DNA of 64,000 nt from Dendrophyllia cribrosa. Its lineage: Eukaryota > Cnidaria > Anthozoa > Scleractinia > Dendrophylliidae. How positions within the stretch are numbered: the first letter of the stretch is position 1; each line of letters begins with the position of its first letter. Made by a program: the position numbers and the translations under genes. Below are positions 33,093-45,901 of this stretch, piece by piece. The stretch spans positions 46,581,087 through 46,645,086 of the forward strand of contig JAJLRJ010000005.1 in NCBI GenBank assembly GCA_024195265.1, given 5' to 3'. The notes below the pieces were generated by a model. The model saw only the letters and a program-made list of their open reading frames with translations. It did not search any database and was not told the origin of the DNA.

Positions 33093-33330
33093 TAATTAGT
33101 TGCAAAACATTGTTCAGAAGTTTTTTCTGTTTTTATTTCTGTCGTTTTTGAGAAATACCGTATAAAAAAAAGGCTCCTATTGTAAGGCAATATCGCTGTA
33201 AGCTTATGTTTTCACACTGACACGGTTCGATATTTTTCAAAAATTTAACGCAAGGATTTTTGACGAACGCAAAAAAAAAAGTAAATCACTTTCATAATGT
33301 CCAGTTCGGAAAAAAAAAAAGAAAAAAAAA

Positions 33331-33404
33331 GGATGCTGAGCATGAATCGAACCTGGGGCCTTCCGAGTGCAAATCCCGGACCCAACCCACTAGACCACCG
33401 AGAA
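33331..33404 (-). repeat. tRNA-like sequence (SINE head or tRNA pseudogene)
   Basis: The minus strand carries an A-box-like GGTGGTCTAGTGGG and a B box GGTTCGATTC, with a possible anticodon stem CCGGG/CTCGG. The acceptor and T stems do not pair well, so a functional tRNA is unlikely. T-rich runs follow on its 3' side, as in SINE or Pol III transcript tails. Confidence 0.5.
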
Positions 33405-35951
33405 ACACATGCTCAGTTAAGACTAAGTTTTATTACTTAAAGGTACACACCAATCAAAACGCGTATCTCGATTTGAAAATCCTTTTAGATCGATTTTAAT
33501 GTTGCATTAAAGACTCCAAATGTGAAACATCTTTCGGCCGGCCAGCAAGAACTCACGTCAAGCTGCCCAAAGCTGTATTTCAAGTGCCCGACCACACACA
33601 GCGGACCCATCTGCCACTGTCGCAAAGCATGTCGGGAAATCCTACAGCAAAATCGAAAGGGAACTTCCCGTACGAAAATAAGAACAAAATAGTATGATTC
33701 CAAAAACATTAAGAAGACAATTTTTGCTGTTTGTACCGTTGATTTCGCTGTAAGAGGCTATCTCTCAAATCGAGAAAATTTAGAAAAAGCCATGCGATTC
33801 AAAATTGCCCTACAATGCATTGCAAACTGAAACATTATTCGTCATGTATGCTAATGGTTTGTGTCTCAGGGAAATTTCAAAATGGTGGTTGTCATTTGGT
33901 TTAAAGTTATTGTCCCCCTGAAATCAAAAATGTCCCCTAAAACCTTTGCTGAAGGGACAAATTGGCCTCCATCCTTCAAATCCTGGCTCAAACCCTGACT
34001 GCGGTTATTGGGCATTTTGACCACGGCACGGGATGGGAAATGGCCCACAACTCACAACGCTACCCTTTTTCTGATCCGAAGTGATTCCAGACTTTCCTGT
34101 GGGCTGGTCTTGTAGTGTACAAGACGAGCCCATGGGAAAGAATCGTTTTTGACCTCGAGCGCTAAATGGCGCTTCAGACACAAGGTACGACAAGAAACAC
34201 GACTCATTTCTTTGAGAGGTGCTAGAGACTTAAGGATTTCTGGACTTAATGATGTCTTTCAATCACCGAATAGGCGTTAAACATATTGGCTTATACGCAC
34301 GCTACAGATAATGTGTTTGCCGCTTTTTTGAGGTTTATAGCAGAGTTGTTTTTCAACTCTTTTAGAGCTATGACCTCATCGCCTGACAGATTGTTTCTTA
34401 TCTAGGATTTATTGTTCTACACATGTTAAATAAGAAAACACGCAACTTCATTCGTAACAATACACTCCTAAAACCAAAAAAATATCAACAGTTTTTCCAA
34501 GAATTAACTTCAAATAGCAATCAAATACAAACCACTTGATTTCTTAAACTCAAAAACATCCATTTAATCCCTGATAGTTACCAAACACATGATACCGGAA
34601 ATAGAAAACTCTCGACTTTCAAATAAAAAAGTCAGAACTACTATATATTCACAAATAACCCATTTATAACATTAACTTATACAGCCATTTCTTTTTCAAC
34701 TCTCCACATAAGAAAAATCAATGTCCGCTTCACTTTCCAAAAAAATCACATCGATATTGATAACAAGATACGACTGCGTTAAATCTTTCCTTTAACAAGA
34801 ATTGACAACTACTTAATTAGCCCATTTAACACGTACCGACGTACCGCTAATCGAAAACCGGAAAACATAGATATTTCAGCCCACTCACAACTGAAAAAGT
34901 TACAAGAAAATATTAAACATCAAACAACATTTAACATACCAATCTTAAACAATTTTTCAATGTCGCCAACCCTTACATTTAAACGCTGAGCTTCCGACAA
35001 CCAATCTCTTTAATTCTAATTCATCTTCATTTTGTTTCAACATACCAATTTAAAGTTATCCTTATAAAAACACAGACCTGGGGATTGTCTTATCAAACAC
35101 GTCAATCAAAACAAAAGTATCTCAGCAAAAAAAAAAAAAAGCTATCAGTCGCCAGCAAAACACAATGATTTCCCTCAACACAAAATAGCCCATAAGAGTA
35201 CAATGTTCTTACTTAAAACGATTTACACCTCGGCTTTTCAGTTGAAAAACAAAAGAGAGTAATCACTTCTTTTTCGGTGCAAGCTGTAAATCTAATTATT
35301 AGACAAATTCATCGACAATCGCACGAAGGTATGGACTTTGCCTTTTGTTTTATTTTGGAATAGTGAATCATTGCCATTATTAGATTTAGGTACGTACATG
35401 GTAGAATGTATTGACGGTGATAAAAATTGCGCTTTGATTATGCAATAGTATGCAAAGGACTTCGTGATTTTGCAGATTTAGTCAAACTATATTATTTTGT
35501 GCAAATTTAGAAGTTTTTGTTTGCTGCAATTCTCTCTACAGTTCTATTCGTGTACAAGTAAAATTTTGTTGTTCTGACTAGTTGAATGACAAAGCAAGCA
35601 TTTTAACAACCATTTTATAAGCGATTTGAGCGTTTCGATTCAAGACAGACATTGGAACTCGATTACGGACTTAATTGAGAAGATATTATTTGAGTGCCAA
35701 TACGAAGAAAATGTGTTTAGCGCAGAAAAACAAGATGAATATCAAGAAGTGAGTGTGTCGTACTGACGGCATTGGGATTCTGACGTGGAGAAGACAACGT
35801 AGCTTTATTGCATTAGTGTTTAACGTACCTTCATCGCATTCAAATCGTGCCGTGGACATGAGGGTTACCTTAGAGTGCTTTTTTATCTTTCGTTGAAGTG
35901 CCGACTCTCTAAAGTATGCGGGAGAAACATTGTAAAGAAAAACAGTGTAAA
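33405..35951. other. Intergenic DNA, no gene recognised
   Basis: Mostly AT-rich. At 33480-33740 and 33990-34190 the sequence is GC-richer and has short open frames on both strands, but nothing resembles a known family. No transposon ends are identified. Confidence 0.45.
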
Positions 35952-35959
35952 CGTAGCCG

Positions 35960-37476
35960 TCCGGGGGGGGGGAAGGGGGGGGGGGGTACTCCCGACAATT
36001 AAGGATAGGTGTGTACCGCCAAGGTTCTCAAACCCTGACCCTATTTAAGGGTAGAAAATCGAGATTTGATACCCTTTTTAAGGCTCAATTCAGGCGTTTA
36101 GTACAGTTTTAACAGACCATATCTTTTTCGTTTTGCGCTTTGGGGTGGCTACTGCAATTTAGTGACCCTATCTAAGGAATATCTAAGGATCACAATACCA
36201 AAAAGGATACCTATTTAAGGACTGAGCACCTCAAAAACCCTTACCCTATCGGGCGGCACATACCTATATACAGGGATTCTGACAGGGTGCGCGGGTGCGG
36301 GACCGCACAATTTGGTCAAACCCGCACAATTCCGCACAATTCCTAAAAATCCGCACAATCCCGCACAATACTGAAATATTTGCTTAAAATTTTAATTAAA
36401 TCAGGTATTTCTATTGATAACCAAGATTTCGAGAAACATTTTAGGCTATTTTTAGCCTATTTTCCTTTCAAACAATTGTAAAATCCCTCGCTTTCCTCGA
36501 ACAGCTCAAGCGGCTATTAAAACAACAAGGCGTTCTCTTCGCCGTCCTGGGAACAAGTCTCAGTTTTACTTCTATCCGACTTCCGAGCGAATTTTTCACG
36601 TAGCTTTTTAGTTGTCGTTTTCCAAACATTATGTCGTTTTTCTTAGCAGCCTGTTGATATTTTTGCGAGCGCTTTCGCTTCCTCTTTCAGTTTAATATGT
36701 CGGGGACCGAAGAAGAAACACCGAAGAAATGTACCGTCGCGCCGAAATCAATGTCACTGTGTCTGAATTATTTTCGCAAAGAACTGATCAAGTTTGCGAA
36801 TCGACAAACAAACTATTAAAGCGCTGGAACTTCGGATCGATAGGAGAAAATTATTAAGTTCTGATCAGAATACTGGATTTGATTTTTTCAATCAAGTGAA
36901 AGACGTTTTCATTCATGAAAATGCTCTACGATTTATTAAGTTTTGTGAGAAAAACAAACATGCTATCAAATTACATTTAGCACGCAATTTGCATACATCT
37001 CGGGGTTGTGTTTTTGCGGCAAACTTTCGAAGAAATTGTGTGAACCTTTACTGAAAATTATTCACACTGCATAAATGTACGGATTTTTCATAAAGGAACT
37101 CGCTCAGATGGGGAACAGTTTATTTTGAGGTGGTATTTCGGTTTTACCCGATCGAATTTATCGCGTCACGCAATGTGATTTTGTTGAGACAAATAAACGT
37201 TGGTGAAAGAAAAAAAACAGCTGCAAATTGGCGATTGCTGGGTACATTTTAATCCCCAAAGTAAAAGGTCTATTTATATTTTTCATTTATGCAGATTTTC
37301 CTCCCTGTCATATGTTTTTGGCCTGGCTAGAACACTGGTGATTGAATATTTGGTTGGTCACAGGATTGCGCAATCCCGCACAATTTCCCGCACAATCGGA
37401 GTTATTTCCCGCACAATTTTAATATTTTTCCCGCACCCTGTCAGAATCCCTGTATATAGCGTATATGAGGAAGTAG

Positions 37477-37509
<33 letters not shown>

Positions 37510-37510
37510 G
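35960..37510. mobile_element. G/C-tract-ended element with 8-bp target duplication, interrupted
   Basis: Starts TCCGGGGGGGG, with GTACTCCC behind the G tracts, and ends in a long C tract (37477-37507) and GGG. The flanks are CGTAGCCG at 35952-35959 and again at 37511-37518, a perfect 8-bp duplication as made by hAT-type transposases. The element itself is only about 370 bp; 36271-37452 is a second transposon inserted into it. Confidence 0.75.
36271..37452. mobile_element. TIR transposon nested inside the 35960-37510 element
   Basis: CAGGGATTCTGACAGGGTGC opens the element and GCACCCTGTCAGAATCCCTG closes it, a perfect 20-bp inverted repeat. It is flanked by TATATA on both sides (36265-36270, 37453-37458). 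Sub-terminal CCCGCACAAT motifs recur four or more times at the left and three times at the right, inverted or direct, which looks like a cluster of transposase-binding sites. A short frame, MSGTEEETPKKCTVAPKSMS (from about 36697), resembles a transposase start but stops after 40 codons. Non-autonomous. Confidence 0.8.
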
Positions 37511-37596
37511 CGTAGCCGATCTGCAGAAACACTGAGATTTCAGACTTTAAGAAAATCGTATGTACACATGTGGGTATGTAGTTTATGTAAAGTTTG

Positions 37597-37920
37597 TTTG
37601 TTTTGTTGATAGTTTTGTCGCGGTTTTTGAGAAAAGGAGTAATTATTAAATGAATGGCTTTAAACTGTCATGTCATGTTATCATTCGATGAATTTTTGAT
37701 TTTTTCTTAGCGATCACGCGAACGTCTATTAAAGTTATCTAAAGTTTCTTTGTTTTTGTTGATGATTTTGTCGCGATTCTTTACGGAAGCAGTAATTAGT
37801 AAGTTCAATTTATGAAATGAATAGGTGGGTTCATACTAGCGAAGTAAGTGGCTTTGAGTTCTCATGGTATGTTATCATTTGATAAACTTTTGATCTTAAA
37901 TTACCGATCACGCGAACGAA
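37597..37920. repeat. Diverged tandem duplication, about 150 bp
   Basis: TTGTTGATAGTTTTGTCGCG...ATCACGCGAACG recurs as TTGTTGATGATTTTGTCGCG...ATCACGCGAACG about 150 bp later, with indels between. Confidence 0.65.
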
Positions 37921-38005
37921 ACGGCAGTATGGAAAGACAAACATATCTGGTGAATATTACAAGAAAAGACAGAAAAATATAGCACTGCGACAGCTTGAGA
38001 CTTAG

Positions 38006-38225
38006 TAGACTACGAGTAGTCCCTCCTTTTTCCTCAGGGATAGTAGAGCGAGCGAAACGCGAGCACGCACGTGAAAATCACCCCACGCGAGAAAGGCGAG
38101 ACGGACGGCGGGGAGAGAGAAAAAGGAGACGTCTCGCCTTTCTCGCGTGGGGTGATTTTCACGCGCGCTCGCGTTTCACTCGCACTTCTATCCCTTAGGA
38201 AAAAGAAGGGACTACTCGTAGTCTA
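38006..38225. mobile_element. Foldback MITE with perfect 9-bp target duplication
   Basis: The 220-bp element starts TAGACTACGAGTAGTCCC and ends GGGACTACTCGTAGTCTA. Nearly its whole length is two ~95-bp arms (for example GTGAAAATCACCCCACGCGA and its inverse) around a purine-rich loop. GAGACTTAG occurs at 37997-38005 and 38226-38234. A 9-bp duplication fits Mutator-type (MULE) insertion. Confidence 0.9.
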
Positions 38226-38884
38226 GAGACTTAGTTGAGGCAAAAGGTAGCGAGAATTGCTTTACAGTGTTTGCTTGGCTTTGACAGCGATTTGATGTCT
38301 TTCGTGATAATGTTTCCTTTTTATCTTTGTGGAATGTCCGGTTTCCGGTAGATTATAAAGAACGGGAGATAGCGAATCTCAAAACTGTTTTAAAAATGAA
38401 ATTAAAGTTGGAAAAATATATATTTGTACAATTCTTTCTTTGAGGAATAGAGGAATTCTAAGGATATGCACTTTTTTGTCCTGACTTCCTGACTGAATTT
38501 TAGTCTTAAAATAGCAATGAACAATGATAAATGATTATGCGTGAACGGACTCTGATCGATCAATGAGAGACATTGTAGCGACGGTGAATGGCAACACGTG
38601 CGTTCAGAGAATAACCATAGGTCAGTCATAGGGCATGGTTAGTAATCAGTTCTTTTCTTCTTCAAAATCTCCGTAAAATTCTAAGATGTTTATATCTTAT
38701 ATATAAAGATCTACAAACGCGGATAAACGTAAACATTTTTCCGATGCGTTGTGGCACACATCAAAGATTTAAATTGGATGATCCTAGCTTGTTTTGAACC
38801 GGTTCTGCTCGACAGTTCTGACAGTTCTGGTCGGAATTAATTCTGTATCGCGATGATCCGCAATTTGCACCTACAGTTTCACAG

Positions 38885-39035
38885 TTGAGACCAGTTGAAC
38901 CTCTCGAACTCCCCGTAATCTCGAACTCAAATCCATTTCCCTTCGGTGACCTTCGATTTGCTTTTTCAGTCATTTACTATATGAGTCTAATGAGAGTGCG
39001 AGATGTTGGAAATAGTGGGGTTCAACTGTATTTTC
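38885..39035. mobile_element. Small TIR fragment, low certainty
   Basis: AGTTGAACCTCTCGAACTCC on the left faces GGGGTTCAACTGTA on the right. The short inverted ends resemble pogo/Tc-type MITEs. The interior is unremarkable. Confidence 0.4.
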
Positions 39036-39184
39036 GAAAGTGTTCAATGCATTTATTTCAGAGTAATTTTCTGAACTTACAATCATGGGTGGCCAGCGAC
39101 CACTGATGTATGAAATCTTCAACGGTTACTTCATCAAGTTCCCTCCCAAAACTTCATAAAAGACCATAAAAAGAATTGACTTAC

Positions 39185-39290
39185 CTTTTCCACCCTTCCG
39201 AGGCTTTTGAGCCTTATGAGATTTGTGTCGACTTCTGACATTTTTTTTTACCTTTTTTCCTTTCCTCTTTTCCTCCTTGTGTTTTTCCAT
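39185..39290 (-). CDS. Possible first coding exon of a small basic protein
   Basis: ATG 39290 opens 35 codons plus one base: MEKHKEEKRKGKKVKKNVRS, then RHKSHKAQKPRKGGK. The exon ends exactly at AAAG|GTAAGTC, a consensus donor. The product is strongly basic, like a nuclear or ribosome-associated tail. A candidate acceptor lies at about 39105 (CATCAG), after which the frame would stop after a few codons. The gene is not identified; transcript evidence is needed. Confidence 0.4.
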
Positions 39291-40567
39291 GACTGTGTGT
39301 GTACTTGTGATACGGGAAGAGTTACTTATTGACCCTTATTTGACGATATAAGAACACAAGAGATCACCAGAATTCAGAACACAACGGATGACTTTGAAAT
39401 AAATGAGCGCCAAAAATCAAAGGTCACCGATATGTATGTGTATACCGGGAGTCTAGGGTCTACTCTAACTGCACGTCCGATCCAAGAGAGAGGAAGAGAG
39501 GGGCCTTGGGAACGAGGTTGGTAGACGTTTCAATAACAAATAGATCATTAAAAAAACAGACCGTTGGCCGTCGCATGTTGATATGAACGATATGGTCAAT
39601 AATGTTTAACTTTTATTGGTAAATTGCACAACTTTCTAAAGTTGCTGTCTATTCTCACTGTTTATTGTGTCGCTGTCGTAATTTGTCGTATTTTTGAAGC
39701 GGAATCGAGTCGCTTGTCGCTGTTCAGAACGTCTCGTGTCGGCAGTTTTCGGGGCCACGTCGCTTGTCGCTTTTACCAAGGCCTCTTTAAGCCGAGATGT
39801 TTTGAAAACAGCTTCGCATTTTTAATTGGCTATAAAAGGAAACGAAACCTAATCACTAGCTCTATTCCTACAAGAGACACCATTCTGCCTGAAAGTACAC
39901 AATTTTTGAGTCAACGGAAAAAGCGACAAGTAAAATATTTTCATTTGCCTTTTTTACAATGGTCTACCGTAGTGAAGTATTTAGAGAAAACATTCCTTTC
40001 TTAAGTCTTTTTACTAAACTTATTCACATGCACAAAGTTCTTGTTTTGTCTCATACATCCACATATACACTGCACATATAAATTGGCTGTTTAAAAACAT
40101 TGCCAGTAAATCAATTTTAATCCCAAATGAAAGTCGTTGCGATATATTTTAGTTCTGTTTAAATATCAATAAATAAAGATAGTACTGAAATATTTTTTAA
40201 ACTTTGTACATCTTTCCCAAATTTCGATTGATAAGAAAATCGCCATTGTAATGCCATACAAGTCATTGCTACTAAAACACTGTGAATACAAAAAATAGAA
40301 AAATTAACTAAGTAAAAGGGCTCTCTAGTCAAGATAGATTGAATATAAGTCGTTTTGCCACCCCCATCCCTCCTCAAAAATTTCCCCCGTAGTAACCAAA
40401 TTCGCCTCCTCATTCGCTTAATATAATCAAGTTGAAGTTTCGCCTCAGTAAAATGGAGACTATTTTGAACAAATACGCAAGATTTACATGAAAATTGTTT
40501 ACATTCACACTCGTGATTCTTTTGTTGCTCATGACTTTTATTGATTTGGTGGCTCCTAAAAGAGCCC
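39291..40567. other. Intergenic DNA with a MITE fragment
   Basis: A fragment of the 19712-19821 MITE family lies at about 39480-39520. A 126-codon frame at 39624-40004 (plus) has no recognisable features. Otherwise nothing is seen. Confidence 0.4.
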
Positions 40568-40571
40568 TTAA

Positions 40572-42446
40572 AGTGCCTATGAAATGAAATTTATTTTTTG
40601 ATGTATCGAAAGTTTCACCTTTTTAGACCTTGGAATAAAAGGTTTAAAGTGTTAGGGACGATGCGAAACGCTTTTTTATGGTCTCAAAGTTAGGTTGTTG
40701 GCGCTAAAAAGTGGCTCCAACTTGTGCGCGGCCAAAACCAGTGTCATATTTACACTGTGACGTAAATAGTTGTACAAACTGCTGCGGGAATATAGAGAAC
40801 AAGAGAGCTGACAAGAGACGTCGCTAGAGGTGGACAATATTATGTGGCGAGCAGCCTCAAACATACGAGATATTAGAATTCTTCGATAACAGAGGGTGTA
40901 ACAAAGCTTTATTTTGCTCCAGAGGAAAATAGGCCGGCGAAATACACGAAATTCGTTTGCCGACATCGAAAAGGGTACGTCAAGGGTTGTTGTTTTCAAT
41001 GAAAGCGCTTATTGTTAAGATTAATATTATTTTACAAAAACAAAATAACATTCCGGCCAGTGAGGCCGTTTAATCAAGCATAATTTTCCAATCCATATCC
41101 TGTTTAAAAGTTCCTTCAAGCCTCAGCTCGACTGGAGAGCCGTCAAAGTCAGTGAGGCCTACAAAAATATACTGACTCGATCGGCACTGACTGGCGAGTA
41201 ATATAAATGTTTATACGTACGGTATTCCGAATTATAAAATTCAAAGTGCAGCGACGCAAGTGTTCACTAGCAGGCTTCTTTTCTACGGAACATCTATCAA
41301 AAATCTACATGTACAAATGCGTAAGACTATTCGTAACAAAATACATCGCTGAACCATTGCGTGTTCTATCAGATCAATTTTTATACAATGAAAGATAAAT
41401 CAGACATATAAATGTAAACACGATACTTTGAACTCACTTACAAGCCGCCAAGTGGTTAAAATTTCCAGAAACGTTCAATCGCTGGCAAGACACTGAACAA
41501 AGAAACTTAATTATTACGTATATACTTGAGTTCAAACATTTTGAATAAATAAATACGCTACAAGGCGCCTTGCCGCTAAAAATACACCATCCACATTCAA
41601 TTCAGCAAGCCGCCTGACACCACCTCGGATATGCATAACATATCAGTATAATTTAGAAACTTTCAACTAGCAAACCACCAAGAAGTCAAGACATATATCC
41701 TTCACATTGAAAAAGGAACTTTAAGTAGACGGGCGAACTGCCAAGCCGATAAAATAAGCTCATAACCTCCACGCGCGATCAATGAACTTCAGAGAAGATC
41801 GGCCGAGTCGCTAATGCGCTAATATCAATGATGCAGTATACATTGTTTGTACTACAAATATATCGTTCGCGTTCGATAAACGCTAGTCAACGAGCCACTA
41901 AAAAGAAATAACAAAAACGCCTCTGCGTTCAATAAGCTTACAACTCAACTGGCGAACCACTGAGACGCTGTGCTACTGAAATGTATACCTTTCACGTTCA
42001 TGTTCACTTCCTTCGCTCAAGCGGCACAGTCGGTTCGCCGTGCTACGGCAAAACTACAGTGGACACGATCATTTCATTTGATCAAGAGTGATCCGAAACT
42101 GATCCTCTTCACCTTCAGAGGACTGTAAAAAAACATGTTTGGCGCTGTCTGACATTTGTACAGCCAAAAACGTTGGCAAAATGACCATCACGCTAAAGGA
42201 TTCCAAGGGAATTATAGCGTGAACAAACCAATGTGTCATACTATTTACGTAATTTACGTCATCACGCACTCCCACTCGCCCCAGGCTCTCCAAAAATTGG
42301 AGCCACTTTTCAACCGAAGTGACGCATCTTCGAGGGGCTAAAAAACCGATTTTCTTTCTTTTCCTCGAGAAATGATTATTGTTTTTGTTCTTTGGACATA
42401 ATAAACTAATGAAAAACGAATAAAAAAAATACATTTCATAGGCACT
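40572..42446. mobile_element. TTAA-flanked element, 1.9 kb
   Basis: AGTGCCTATGAAATGAAAT opens it and ATTTCATAGGCACT closes it; TTAA flanks both ends (40568-40571, 42447-42450). The interior (41200-42050) contains degenerate repeats around CAAGCCGCC and CGTTCAATAAGC. Frames at 40676-40999 and 42069-42434 (minus) are open but show no transposase motifs. Non-autonomous. Confidence 0.8.
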
Positions 42447-42461
42447 TTAAGTCCTCTATGA

Positions 42462-42703
42462 CTGTAATGTCTAACTCTACGATTAGACCTACAGGTATTT
42501 TCAATCTTTCAACTGCAATAGACCATTTAGCAGCTTTACACATATTACCTATCATGTCTTTACTACATTTACCTATCAAAGGCTGTAATGTCTAACTCTA
42601 CGATTAGACCTACAGGCATTTTCAATCTTTCAACTTCAATAGACCATTTAGCAGCTTTACACATATTACCTATCACGTCTTTACTACATTTACCTATCAA
42701 AGG
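42462..42703. repeat. Tandem duplication, 121-bp unit, two copies
   Basis: CTGTAATGTCTAACTCTACG starts at 42462 and again at 42583. The copies are nearly identical (three or so changes). The duplication starts just outside the TTAA element. Confidence 0.9.
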
Positions 42704-44839
42704 CACCCAACTATTCCAATTCTTGTTGTAAGTTGTTGATTTTTTATTAACCTTACATTCTCTCGCATTAACGAGATGGCTTTAAGAGCCCTTTGATTAC
42801 TTGTTGGTGTTAATTTTTTTCTCATGTAAAGGCTTGAAAAATGGACTTGTAAAATGCCCAGCCATATTACACATTCAACTTTTCTCTGAATAACCTCTAT
42901 GTCTGGGTCAAATCAATTAGCGGTGACAGCTCCAGAAACGGTTTCCTTCGTTTTCCTCATTTTTTTGCAAAATTGGCCTGCCCAGCAATACACTTTAATG
43001 TCTTTGAAGTTTAGTCGGAATTTCCATTTTTTTTTTCAAATTATCGAAACACCGGTCCCGTAACTTGATGTGATGACAGATTTTTATCTTAAACTTACCC
43101 GGACAATAACACTTGACAGACTACAAATCAAAGTTAATGTGCCAGTTCTTCAAGAAACATGGCTATTCTAACTTTTCTGTCAACATGGGTCAACAATTTG
43201 CACACCAGATTAATCAAGAGTCAGCACTTGAAACATCACAGAGAATTCCATTCACCCTCACCTTCCACCCACACAACCACACAGTTAAAAGCATCGTTTT
43301 AAAGATTTCAAACTACTCCAAAATGACCCCAAAAATGTAGAATTTTTTTACAACCCCACTGATTTAATTCAAACGCGACAAAAACATAAGCAACTTTTTA
43401 GCCAGCAGCACACTGAACTTGACGCTCATCCTGGTACTTTTAAACAGTGTGCGCACAATGCGACACTTGTCCTTTCATTTACAACACAGACAAAATATTG
43501 GGACCCAAACGATCTATTAAAATCACTGATCGTTTCACATTCACCTCTGCAAGATTTTCCTTATATCAGTTTAGCTTCATACTTTCCTTTAAATGGTTTG
43601 ACTTTAGAGACCCACTCCTTTATCCATATTAAATAGTCCTGTAATTTTGTTTGTCTGCAGGTTTGCAAGGACATGCAGTAAAGAAGAGGATGGCATCTAT
43701 ATTTTAAGTCAAGGACAGCAGGATGGTGTAGATATTATTTTCATTGTTCTGTCTTTAGTGAACCAAGTATTAAAAGGAGAAGTGTCTTGTGAAAAGCTCG
43801 CACAATATTGCGTTCTCTTTTATGCTGTAGCTTTTATAAGAAAACAATTTAAACACATTGACACACTTTCACTTTCTAGATGTTGCAATCTTCACAAACT
43901 TGATAAGTTCGTCTTAGCTTTTCAAGATTTGACACTCACAGCATTCTCCTTTTGATAACAGCACAAAGTACAAAAGTATGACTACTTAGTTAATTTGCAT
44001 TCTTTTTGTTCAGATTTGCTTTTCAATCAGAATCAGAGGATAGCTTCTAGGGAACCAATTTTTATTCAAGTTTACTTGTGGCAGTTAAGTTGGTCTCCTT
44101 GAAGCTTTCCACAAAATTCTGATTACATAGTCCATCTCTATGAAAGCATGCAAGTTCAATGAAAAGTGGTCTGCATACTTTCTGACCTTGTGTTGTTGAG
44201 TTTGCAGCTTTCTTTCAAGCTGCTTATCCAAGTAAAGTTCTGCTCTTTACAACTGAAATGCAAACAAGGATGTTTAACAACATCTTGATTAGTTTTCAAC
44301 AATATCTATTCAGAGTTTTATGAAGTGTGCAGGTCTCACTTTCTGGTTTTAATCCACTGACAGGGCATGAAATTGTGCTTTACTAAATTTATTCAATCTG
44401 ATATTGACATGAATAAACTTTTAATATAAAAATGATTGGAGATATTAGCAAAAACACGAACACATGACTGATCTAATACAAGCATTATCTACTACACATA
44501 GGAAAATAAGTTTTGATGCATTACCAACTTGGAACAGATTCTGAATTAAATCGCAAAAATCATTCTTGGTTCAAACCACTTTAAATTTTAAGTTCCTTTG
44601 GGCCACAGAGTGAACAACTCGCTAACATTAGTTACATCAGTTATGCAAGCACCATCAGACACACACAACATCAGTTCTGGTTCAATCACTGCTGCAAAGA
44701 TCTTGGTTAAACACTTGGTTAAACACTGATCTTGGTTAATCACTGCTGCAAAGATCTTGGTTAAACATCTTGGTTAAACATTCGGCCATTCTGATTGTCA
44801 AATCCACCTGCAGATGACTGTTCATAGCACAGATTAACA
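42704..44839. other. Intergenic DNA
   Basis: No gene is recognised. A 102-codon plus-strand frame (43647-43955) follows an acceptor-like TTTGTTTGTCTGCAG ending at about 43661, but the protein has no known look. At 44690-44790 AAGATCTTGGTTAAACA is repeated four times. Confidence 0.4.
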
Positions 44840-45901
44840 ACTGTCACGGAAAACTCAACTACTACAAGAACAAGCGCCAACAAAAACTTGCCAAACTGAA
44901 ATAACTCATACCAACCAACTTAACACTGGGTACTGACTTGCCAACAAACGAGCTGACAAAACAAATGAACGGTGCTGTACTTAAACACTACAACAGGATA
45001 AAGACAGAAAATGACACAACATAGACAGCAACTGGGTCAGGAATATCTCTTCCTGTTTCTTAGATGAGACTGAAAACTGAATACTTTCATAAGGACTGAA
45101 ACTCTCAGTGACTCCTAGATGTTTACCTACCAAGACTATTAATATTGTATCAAGTGTTGAGGTAGCTCTCTCTCGTCAAAGAGATCTATTCAGAGCTGGC
45201 CAATAACATCAGAAGTAGAGTAGTTCCTACTATACAATCAGCCTCTATAACAGACAATAACTTGACTAAAGAGGTACGACAGGCACTTAAACGACTAAAA
45301 GACGACAAACACATCAGTACAACAGGTGCTTAAACGACCAAAAGACGACAAACACATTATCATACCACCTGCAGACAAAGGATGAGTGACTGTTGCTCTG
45401 GACCAAGCAGACTACCATGACAAAATGAATGGACAAACAGACCCACAAAGAACTCAAACATGATCCGACTCCCACACTGCAACGAGGACTTGAGGGCAAA
45501 ACTACTCGGTCTTAAGAGGGCTGATGCTTTCTACCATACACGCTTGTACTGACTGAGGAGTTCTGTACCACAACCTAACATACTAGTGCAACCCATAGTC
45601 TCGTTCTTTGGGTCCCCGACATACCAACTGTCTAAATACTTGACTGTTATACTGCAACCCTTGACAGACGAATCTTGACACAAACTACAATCTACTGAGA
45701 ACTTCAATGACAGCTTAACTGACAAAACCAGGTACCTTGACAACGTTTCCAGTAAGAAACAACTACAACTCAGACGTAATCTATTGAGACTATTGCACAG
45801 AACCTGCAACCTAACAACATCTGTTATGCTGCAACTGCCAGGCCACTTACACAGGCGAGACCGGCAGAAATTTGAACACAACTGGGCGACAAAAATCAGT
45901 G
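44840..45901 (+). pseudogene. Old Penelope-like element, 5' and RT part, decayed
   Basis: Plus-strand fragments in shifting frames match the order of a Penelope-like polyprotein. They are KLNYYKNKRQQKLAKLK, then LTKEVRQALKRLKDDKH, IIPPADKG (stop) VTVALDQADYHDKM, RGLEGKLLGLKR, then VQPIVSFFGSPTYQLSKYL and LQPLTDES..HKLQSTENF of the RT fingers. The RT palm is missing. The frame then jumps to the GIY-YIG start TYTGETGR at about 45850. Several stops and a local duplication (KRLKDDKH/KRPKDDKH) show it is dead. It is interrupted at 45901 by a younger insertion and resumes at 46399. Confidence 0.8.

Noticed and set aside
33331..33404. Functional tRNA gene
   Set aside because: A and B boxes are present but the acceptor and T stems do not pair; a SINE head or pseudogene is more likely.
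37200..37535. Plus-strand frame with a polyproline run
   Set aside because: The prolines are a read-through of the C homopolymer at 37477-37507 at a transposon end.
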